From contig HF990795.1 in the NCBI GenBank assembly GCA_000436255.1, positions 7,627 to 22,240 on the forward strand: a stretch of DNA of 14,614 nucleotides, read 5' to 3'. The notes beneath the pieces were generated by a model. The model made no database searches. It was given only the letters and a program-made list of their open reading frames with translations, and was not told the origin of the DNA. Every line of letters begins with the position of its first letter. Within the stretch, counting starts at the first letter, position 1. The DNA comes from Clostridium sp. CAG:1193 (GTDB taxonomy: Bacteria; Bacillota_I; Bacilli_A; RF39; UBA660). The position numbers and the translations under genes are program-made. Below are positions 6,455-12,042 of the stretch, in pieces.

Positions 6455-7651
6455 ATGTTAGATGTTGTTGTATTAAATTTGTTATTTATTTTATTTCCTA
6501 TTATATGTTATTTGCTTTATATAGTGTATGCAAATTCTATGGGCAAAGAAGGAAATAACTTATTTTTCTCTTTATCAATGCTTTCATCTATTTATTTAAT
6601 AATAAAATATTCAACATACTTTAAATATGATATTAATATATTAACGATAATACTTCTTATATGTATGTTAAAAAAAGAAGTTATATTGTCAATTGTTGTA
6701 TGCGTATGCATGATTATGAGTATAAGAAGTGTAACTAATATAAATGTTATATATATAATTATTTATTACGTTATTCAAAATATATTATTTTTTGTAGTAT
6801 TGAAAAATAAAAAAAATGAAACAAAATTAATTTTTTTTACAGCTATAGGTATATTATGTTCTTTATTACTAACTAGTTATTCAAAAGTATATATAATAAT
6901 AAGTTATATATGTTATTCATTAATTTCTTATTTTTTAATGGTTTTAATTAATAAGAGTGAGAAAATAATAAAAATTTATGGCACAGTAAAAGATATAGAA
7001 GATGAAAAAACATTTAGAGAAACATTGTTTAAAGTAACCCATGAAATAAAAAATCCAATTGCAGTATGTAAAGGATATTTAGATATGATGGATACAAATA
7101 ACATTAAACAAGTTAATAAGTATATACCTATAATAAAGCAAGAAATAGAAAGAACACTAACGCTTATGAGTGATTTTCTAAATTTAACTAAATTAAGTAT
7201 TAATAAAAGCAAAATGGATATTGTCCTTCTTCTTGATGATATTTGTTCTTCTGTTGATGAATTATTAATTGAAAAAAATATACATTTTATATTTGATATT
7301 ATTGAAGATGCCATATATATAGAAGGGGATTATGATAGATTAAAACAAGTAATACTAAATATAATAAAAAATAGTATGGAATCTATAAATAATAAAATAG
7401 GTTTAATTAAGTTAAGTACTATAATAAGAGGAAATTATATAGTTATAAATATTACAGATAATGGATGTGGTATGAATAAATCTACTTTAAAACAAATAGG
7501 AAATCCATTCTTTACAACAAAAAAGAATGGTACGGGTCTTGGTGTTAAATTAAGTAATGAAATAATTGAACTTCATGATGGAAAGATTAAATATATATCA
7601 AAAGAAGGAGTAGGTACAACTGTTAAAATATATTTAAAAATAAAAAAATAG
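6455..7651 (+). CDS. Orphan membrane sensor histidine kinase (sporulation-kinase-like)
   Basis: A 398-residue kinase that autophosphorylates on His and passes phosphate to a response regulator. The N-terminal ~165 residues are very hydrophobic, with about five to six predicted membrane helices and no sizeable external domain, as in KinB-type or intramembrane-sensing kinases. The catalytic part is complete: H-box THEIKNPI with His196, N-box QVILNIIKNSMES (Asn302, Asn306), G1 DNGCGM (335-340), F-box PFFTTK (351-356) and G2 GTGLG (359-363). The HEIKNPIA and PFFTTKKNGTGLG forms resemble the sporulation kinases that feed Spo0F/Spo0A. No response regulator is adjacent, so it is an orphan whose partner lies elsewhere. 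GAGGGA (6445-6450) is the ribosome site. Its stop lies in the terminator it shares with the convergent gene. Confidence 0.9.
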   Translation: MLDVVVLNLLFILFPIICYLLYIVYANSMGKEGNNLFFSLSMLSSIYLIIKYSTYFKYDINILTIILLICMLKKEVILSIVVCVCMIMSIRSVTNINVIYIIIYYVIQNILFFVVLKNKKNETKLIFFTAIGILCSLLLTSYSKVYIIISYICYSLISYFLMVLINKSEKIIKIYGTVKDIEDEKTFRETLFKVTHEIKNPIAVCKGYLDMMDTNNIKQVNKYIPIIKQEIERTLTLMSDFLNLTKLSINKSKMDIVLLLDDICSSVDELLIEKNIHFIFDIIEDAIYIEGDYDRLKQVILNIIKNSMESINNKIGLIKLSTIIRGNYIVINITDNGCGMNKSTLKQIGNPFFTTKKNGTGLGVKLSNEIIELHDGKIKYISKEGVGTTVKIYLKIKK

Positions 7652-7666
7652 TCATTAGACTATTTT
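7645..7666. terminator. Compact bidirectional terminator
   Basis: AAAATAGTC (7645-7653) pairs with GACTATTTT (7658-7666) over the 4-base loop ATTA. The TAG of the kinase gene (7649-7651) and the TAG of the convergent surface-protein gene (7662-7660) are both inside the stem. The flanking A run gives a T-tract for minus-strand transcription; the plus-strand T-tract is only four bases. Confidence 0.65.
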
Positions 7667-8724
7667 ATAATATATGGATCTATTTCTGTACCAGTTCCTG
7701 ATACTAATAATGTATCATTTCTAAGAGCTATAATAGTTCTCATAGCTTTACCAATATATCCTTTTGATTCAACAATTCCTTCTTCATTATTTACATAATA
7801 AACATATAAATTATCAGTATTTTTAGCAGTTATTGTCCATCCATTTAAGTTTAAGAAATTATAATTTTGACAATTTTTGATATTAGTAGTACTACAAGCA
7901 CTATCTAAACTAGCATTCATGTAATCATTAACAGTTATTATAGAAGTTAATTGATTAGATAATACTTCATTACAAGAATCAACTTTAGCATCACTCATAT
8001 TAACTTTACCAATACATACATCATATCTAGTTAATTTAGCTTTTCTTTCTGGAGTAAATAATTCAGCATTATTTGTTATGTAATTATCTAAATATTCTTT
8101 AGCTCTACTTACTTTATAATCATTTATACCATCTTGACTATCAACTACAGAATTATATCTATCATCCCATACTTCATAATCTACATATATATCACTATAC
8201 ATCATTTTAATATTATTAGATTTATCAATACCTATAATTCTCCATTTTAATCCGCCGAAAGATACATAGTTATTTGGATTTTCACCTCTAAATATATAGT
8301 TTCCATTCATATTATATAATCCATCACCATTAGTTACAGTATTTGCTTTTATATGATTTACAAGTGTTTCATTACTATTGTTACCACAATTTAAGTATGG
8401 AGTATATACATATTCATTATCAATTTTAACAACAGTTACATATCCGTTGCAACCATTGCTACTTTTAATATAACCATTAGAAACTAAAGTATCTAAATTA
8501 ATAGTTCTATAGTCATATTCATTAGTAGGAAGCATATTAGCATTACTACTCAAATATTTTTTAGAAGCATTTACTAAACCATTTTCTGTAAGAGATTTAC
8601 CACCTTTACTAGTAGCAACTAGTACAATTATAATAATAAGTATTATTAATATAATTGCTGAGATAAATATTCTCATCATTTTATTATCCCATATTTTTTG
8701 CATTTTGTTTAAAAAGTTTTCCAT
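7660..8724 (-). CDS. Membrane-anchored cysteine-containing surface protein, unknown family
   Basis: A 354-residue protein with a basic N-terminus, one strong hydrophobic helix (about residues 17-37) and a long polar domain that should lie outside the cell. Residues 45-115 (LTENGLVNASKKYLSSNANM, then a DTLVSNGYI segment and CNGYVTVVKIDNEYVYTPYLNC) resemble the globular part of pilin/pseudopilin-like proteins. YVSFGGLKWRIIGI (153-166) and the C-terminal VSGTGTEIDPYII (341-353) are motifs I associate with large surface-protein families of gut Bacillota. Six Cys (92, 113, 237, 251, 277, 285) could form three disulfides. There is no LPxTG or lipobox. AGAGGGTG precedes the ATG. It has its own promoter, although it follows the phosphoesterase gene by 39 bases. 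Function unknown. Confidence 0.75.
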   Translation of the reverse strand: MENFLNKMQKIWDNKMMRIFISAIILIILIIIIVLVATSKGGKSLTENGLVNASKKYLSSNANMLPTNEYDYRTINLDTLVSNGYIKSSNGCNGYVTVVKIDNEYVYTPYLNCGNNSNETLVNHIKANTVTNGDGLYNMNGNYIFRGENPNNYVSFGGLKWRIIGIDKSNNIKMMYSDIYVDYEVWDDRYNSVVDSQDGINDYKVSRAKEYLDNYITNNAELFTPERKAKLTRYDVCIGKVNMSDAKVDSCNEVLSNQLTSIITVNDYMNASLDSACSTTNIKNCQNYNFLNLNGWTITAKNTDNLYVYYVNNEEGIVESKGYIGKAMRTIIALRNDTLLVSGTGTEIDPYIIK

Positions 8725-8743
8725 TATATCACCCTCTAAAGAA

Positions 8744-8774
8744 ATTATAACATAATTTTATCCTTATTTGTCAA
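8744..8774 (-). promoter_or_regulatory. Promoter inside the 3' end of the phosphoesterase gene
   Basis: On the minus strand, TTGACA (8774-8769) is exact and TGTTATAAT is an extended -10 (TATAAT 8749-8744), with a spacing of 19. The -35 lies in the last sense codons (Val-Asp-Lys) of the upstream gene. The start would be about 13-20 bases before the surface-protein ATG. Confidence 0.65.
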
Positions 8775-9600
8775 CTAATCTATATAAATTAAACGATGGA
8801 GTATTAAATAATCTTAAATTTACTTTACTATTTCCAATTCCACCAGATATATACATATCAGTATCATTAATCTTATAGTATGGATCATAATATTTTTTTG
8901 AATTATTCATCTTTACTAAAGCACCAATATAAGGAAGTCTAACTTGTCCATTATGTGAATGCCCACTTAATACTAAATCAAAATTATATTTAGATATTAA
9001 ATCATAATTATCAGGGTAGTGCATCATTATTATTTTATAACTATAATCATCATCTTTAAATATATCATTAAATATTTTAATATTAGCATTTGTACTTATA
9101 CCAGAAATGAGTATTTTTTTATTTTTTTCACTAGTTATAACCTCGTAATTATTATTAAGTGATTTAAAATTAGAATTAACCATAATTGAATCAAATGAAT
9201 TAATATTTTCATCATCATCACCATTTACATAATAATTTCCATATGAACTCTTAATTTTTGATAAATATTTTGTTAATAATTTAGTATCGCCTTCAGTATA
9301 GTTTTTCTTCTTATCAATTAAATCTCCAGTAAATACTACTATATCTGGTTTTGTTTTGTTAATTTTATCAACTAAATTAGATAAAACTTTCTCATCAACG
9401 CTCATACCATAATGTAAATCCGAAAAATGTACTATTTTAAATCCATAAAAAGATGTATCTATATTTTTATTTACAACTTTATATTCTTTAATTATTAATC
9501 CTTTGGTACCTATAAATCTTAAGCATATAAATAAAAGTAAGATAAAAATAAGAATACCAAATATTATTTTCCATTTTAATTTAAGGTGTCTTTTAGCCAT
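8764..9600 (-). CDS. Membrane-anchored metallophosphoesterase (YkuE/YaeI-like)
   Basis: A 278-residue calcineurin-like phosphoesterase with a basic start and one N-terminal membrane helix (about residues 11-30), so the catalytic domain is tethered to the membrane. Relatives of this layout act on lipid or cell-envelope phosphate esters, but the substrate cannot be told here. Motifs: FSDLHYG with D61 and H63, FTGDLID with D93, MMHYP with H194 and SGHSHNGQ with H214 and H216. The third motif, normally GN(H/C)(D/E), is GDDDE (127-131), so the metal-binding Asn is replaced by Asp. The C-terminal YISGGIGNSKVNLRLFN is typical of the YkuE group. AGGAGG precedes the ATG on the minus strand, and the gene follows the CPBP protease gene by 9 bases, so the pair is an operon. 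Confidence 0.9.
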   Translation of the reverse strand: MAKRHLKLKWKIIFGILIFILLLFICLRFIGTKGLIIKEYKVVNKNIDTSFYGFKIVHFSDLHYGMSVDEKVLSNLVDKINKTKPDIVVFTGDLIDKKKNYTEGDTKLLTKYLSKIKSSYGNYYVNGDDDENINSFDSIMVNSNFKSLNNNYEVITSEKNKKILISGISTNANIKIFNDIFKDDDYSYKIIMMHYPDNYDLISKYNFDLVLSGHSHNGQVRLPYIGALVKMNNSKKYYDPYYKINDTDMYISGGIGNSKVNLRLFNTPSFNLYRLVDK

Positions 9601-9609
9601 AATTTCCTC

Positions 9610-10296
9610 CTAATTAATCATTGATACAAAATATAAAATCATTAATATTGAATTATGCATAAAATGTAAAAACATAGTATTATATATATTATCACTGTCA
9701 TAATATATATACATAAATACACTTCCTAAAACTCCGTAAGGTATTACATATAATACATCAAGAATATTTGTGTATGTTCCAATTACATGGGCACCACCAA
9801 ATAATAATCCACCAATAATTATTCCTAACCATTTATTATTAAATATATCGCCAATTGTTTTTCTATATAATAACTCTTCTATAATAGGTGCACATAAACA
9901 AGTTGATATAAGACTATATATTGGTAATATATTAGTAATCTTTCTTATAACTTCTTCATTATTAGATATATCGCTATTTGTTATAAAACCAACTATTACA
10001 TTTGAAAAAGACATAAGTATGAGTCCTAAAATATAATATCTTATATATTTATCAAAATATGATTTAAAGTTATCCTTAAAGTCACTAAATTTTTCTTTTA
10101 AATACTTTCTATAAATTAATACAACTATAATCCATGGGATTAATTCTGAAGCATAAATATATATTAATTTGCAAGTATAGGGCCATTTAGTTATATCAAT
10201 ACCTGCTAAATCTAATAAATAATTAACAAAAACTGAGAAGAAACTTAAAAACAAAAATATAAAAACATTTCTTAAAATTAGCTTTATCTTATTCAT
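9610..10296 (-). CDS. CPBP-family intramembrane metalloprotease
   Basis: A 228-residue polytopic membrane protein with about six hydrophobic helices. It carries the CPBP (Abi/Rce1-like) motifs: EELLYR (residues 140-145, Glu140/Glu141 and Arg145), FGGAHV with His170, and FLHFMHN with His211, His214 and Asn215. Members cleave CaaX-type proteins in eukaryotes, and in bacteria they are linked to membrane-protein processing, bacteriocin self-protection and signalling. No bacteriocin gene is visible nearby, so the substrate is unknown. It is the first gene of the minus-strand group, with GGAGG at 10305-10301 and an extended -10 promoter at 10316-10324, divergent from the rimP-nusA operon. It is followed after 9 bases by the phosphoesterase gene. 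Confidence 0.9.
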   Translation of the reverse strand: MNKIKLILRNVFIFLFLSFFSVFVNYLLDLAGIDITKWPYTCKLIYIYASELIPWIIVVLIYRKYLKEKFSDFKDNFKSYFDKYIRYYILGLILMSFSNVIVGFITNSDISNNEEVIRKITNILPIYSLISTCLCAPIIEELLYRKTIGDIFNNKWLGIIIGGLLFGGAHVIGTYTNILDVLYVIPYGVLGSVFMYIYYDSDNIYNTMFLHFMHNSILMILYFVSMIN

Positions 10297-10315
10297 ATAT
10301 CCTCCAAATATAATA

Positions 10316-10324
10316 ATTATATCA
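10316..10324 (-). promoter_or_regulatory. Extended -10 promoter of the CPBP gene
   Basis: TGATATAAT on the minus strand (10324-10316) is a perfect extended -10. No good -35 is visible at 16-18 bases. The expected start leaves a leader of only about 12-15 bases that still includes the GGAGG site. It sits back to back with the rimP promoter. Confidence 0.55.
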
Positions 10325-10333
10325 TAAAAAATA

Positions 10334-10361
10334 TTGTTTTTTAAATATTATATGATATAAT
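10334..10361 (+). promoter_or_regulatory. Promoter of the rimP-nusA-infB operon
   Basis: TTGTTT (10334-10339) and TATAAT (10356-10361) are 16 bases apart, and the -10 is extended (TGATATAAT). Transcription should start near 10368, so the leader includes the hairpin at 10374-10398. Confidence 0.75.
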
Positions 10362-10373
10362 ACATGTAACAGC

Positions 10374-10398
10374 GAAGAGTGGGCAATACCCACTCTTT
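10374..10398 (+). promoter_or_regulatory. Leader hairpin before rimP, possible NusA-sensitive attenuator
   Basis: AGAGTGGG (10376-10383) and CCCACTCT (10389-10396) form a perfect, unusually GC-rich stem with loop CAATA, extendable by an A-U and a G-U pair. The following bases, TTTGATTTGATTGG, are a poor T-tract interrupted by G and A. A similar hairpin precedes rimP (ylxS) in other Firmicutes, and NusA-dependent termination in the leader of this operon is known from Bacillus subtilis. The role here is inferred. Confidence 0.65.
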
Positions 10399-10416
10399 GA
10401 TTTGATTGGAGGATAT

Positions 10417-10677
10417 ATGAGTATAGAAGAAAAAGTAAAAAATGCAATAGAAAGTGAGATTAATAATCTTGGTATTCTACTAAAAGAAGTAAAATATGAA
10501 CAAGAAAAAGGAGTATATTACTTAAGAATATTTATCGATAAAGAACCATTTATAACAATAGATGATTGTGTATTGGTAACAAATACAATTAATCCAATAT
10601 TAGATAAGATAGATATTATTGATAATTCTTATATGCTAGATGTATCATCTATAGAAAAAGGAGGTAATTATGAATAA
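10417..10677 (+). CDS. rimP: RimP, apparently N-terminal domain only
   Basis: RimP binds the 30S subunit during its assembly. This reading frame has only 86 residues, whereas RimP is normally about 150: an N-terminal alpha/beta domain plus a C-terminal SH3-like barrel. The N-domain is recognisable: the start helix SIEEKVKNAIESEINNLG, KEVKYEQEKGVYYLRIFIDK, TIDDCVLVTNTINPILD and DNSYMLDVSS (69-78). In full-length RimP the VSS is followed by PGLxRPL and the second domain. Here it is followed by IEKGGNYE and a stop, and those last codons contain the AAAGGAGG site of nusA. ATG 10417 (TGGAGGA at 10408-10413) is preferred to the in-frame TTG at 10402. It overlaps nusA by 8 bases and is first in the operon. 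Confidence 0.85.
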   Translation: MSIEEKVKNAIESEINNLGILLKEVKYEQEKGVYYLRIFIDKEPFITIDDCVLVTNTINPILDKIDIIDNSYMLDVSSIEKGGNYE

Positions 10678-11749
10678 GGAAGAATTTATTAATGCAGTTG
10701 ATATTGTTGCAAAAGAAAAAAACATATCAAAAGATTTAATATTTGAAGCAATGGAATTAGCACTTGCAAGTGCTTATAAGAAAAATTTTGATTCTAAAAC
10801 AAATGTTAGAGTTAATATTAACAGAGATACTGGAGAAATAAAAGTATTTAAAGTACTATATGTAGTAGATGAAATAAGTGAAGAAGATGAAGAAGCATAT
10901 TCTAAAATATTAGTACCTGATGCAGAAAAAATAGTGGCAGGTATTAAAGCTGGTGAAACAATTGAAGAAGAAGTAACACCAAAAGATTTTGGAAGAGTTG
11001 CTGCTGCAACTGCAAAACAAGTGGTAACTCAAAAAATAAGAGAAGCAGAAAGAAATAGTATTATGAGCGAATTTGAAGGAAAACAAGATGAATTATTAGT
11101 TGGACTTGTTTCAAGAGAAGATGCTCAAAATTATTACATTGATTTAGGTAGAGCACATGGAATTTTATCTAAAAAAGAATTAATTCCAGGAGAAAAAATA
11201 GAAATGGGTTCATCTATTAAAGTATATGTTACAAAAATAGAAGATACTGGTAAATCTCCATTAATACTTCTTTCAAGAACACATTATGGTTTTGTAAAAA
11301 GATTATTAGAACTTGAAATACCTGAATTACAAGAAGGAATTGTAAAACTATATAGTGTTGCAAGAGATGCAGGTTCAAGAAGTAAAGTAGCAGTTTATTC
11401 AGATAATCCAAAAGTAGATGCTATAGGTGCATGTATTGGAGAGAGAAGTTCTAGAATAAATAGAATAATGAAAGAATTAGGTGGAGAAAAATTAGATATA
11501 GTTTTATATGATAAAGATCCAGCTATATTTATTAAAAATGCATTAAGTCCTGCTAAAGAAGTTAATGTAATAGTAACAGATCCAAAAAACAATATCGCAC
11601 TAGCAGTAGCAGAAGGGGAACAATTATCACTTGCTATTGGTAAAAAAGGTCAAAACGTTCGTTTAGCTGCACGTCTTACTAAATATAGAATAGATGTAAA
11701 AACTAAAGAAGAATTAAAAGAAAGTGGAATAAATATATCTTTTGAATAG
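10670..11749 (+). CDS. nusA: Transcription termination/antitermination protein NusA
   Basis: NusA binds RNA polymerase and nascent RNA, modulating pausing, intrinsic termination and rRNA antitermination. The 359 residues match the Gram-positive form, which lacks the C-terminal acidic repeats of E. coli. Domains: polymerase-binding N-terminal domain (about 1-125), S1 (about 140-203, ELLVGLVSREDAQNYYIDLG), KH1 (about 230-290, with VDAIGACIGERSSRI) and KH2 (about 305-345, with QLSLAIGKKGQNVRLAARLT). The KH1 GxxG loop reads GERS (257-260), while the KH2 loop GKKG (324-327) is intact. A strong site, AAAGGAGG (10657-10664), lies within the end of rimP, and the genes overlap by 8 bases, implying coupling. 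The product may control its own operon through the leader hairpin. Confidence 0.97.
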   Translation: MNKEEFINAVDIVAKEKNISKDLIFEAMELALASAYKKNFDSKTNVRVNINRDTGEIKVFKVLYVVDEISEEDEEAYSKILVPDAEKIVAGIKAGETIEEEVTPKDFGRVAAATAKQVVTQKIREAERNSIMSEFEGKQDELLVGLVSREDAQNYYIDLGRAHGILSKKELIPGEKIEMGSSIKVYVTKIEDTGKSPLILLSRTHYGFVKRLLELEIPELQEGIVKLYSVARDAGSRSKVAVYSDNPKVDAIGACIGERSSRINRIMKELGGEKLDIVLYDKDPAIFIKNALSPAKEVNVIVTDPKNNIALAVAEGEQLSLAIGKKGQNVRLAARLTKYRIDVKTKEELKESGINISFE

Positions 11750-11750
11750 T

Positions 11751-12017
11751 ATGAAAATAAAAAAAGTACCAATGAGAAGTTGTGTAGTTACACACGAAAA
11801 ATGTGAGAAAAAAGACCTTATTAGAGTTGTTAGAACAAATGAATCAGAAGTTTTAGTTGATTTAACAGGAAAAATGAATGGAAGAGGAGCATATATTAAA
11901 AAGGATATAGATGTATTAAAAAAAGCACAAAAAAGTAAAGCTTTAGATAAACATTTAGAAGTAGAAGTACCTTTAAGTATATATGAAGAATTAGAAAATA
12001 TAATAAATAACAAATAA
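11751..12017 (+). CDS. ylxR: YlxR family RNA-binding protein
   Basis: An 88-residue basic protein of the YlxR (DUF448) family, whose members bind nucleic acid and are encoded between nusA and infB in most Gram-positive bacteria. Recognisable features are the start KKVPMRSCVVTHEKCEKKDL, with Cys11 and Cys18 in the family's usual R-x-C...C pattern, followed by LIRVVRT, VDLTGKMNGRGAY with the family signature GRGAY (44-48), and a C-terminal helical segment. The family is proposed to bind RNA, and in some species regulates gene expression or RNase P; the role here is not known. ATG 11751 starts one base after the nusA stop with no good ribosome site, so translation probably depends on coupling. 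An in-frame TTG at 11742 inside nusA is less likely. Confidence 0.9.
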   Translation: MKIKKVPMRSCVVTHEKCEKKDLIRVVRTNESEVLVDLTGKMNGRGAYIKKDIDVLKKAQKSKALDKHLEVEVPLSIYEELENIINNK

Positions 12018-12042
12018 TAAATAATAAATGGAGGTGGATAAT

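Noticed and set aside
6976..7314. Minus-strand frame of 112 codons inside the histidine kinase gene
   Set aside because: It is antisense to the H-box and dimerisation region of a clear kinase, with no ribosome site or recognisable protein.
10402..10416. TTG start for RimP
   Set aside because: It lies upstream of or over the GGAGGA site and just after the leader hairpin. ATG 10417 has correct spacing.
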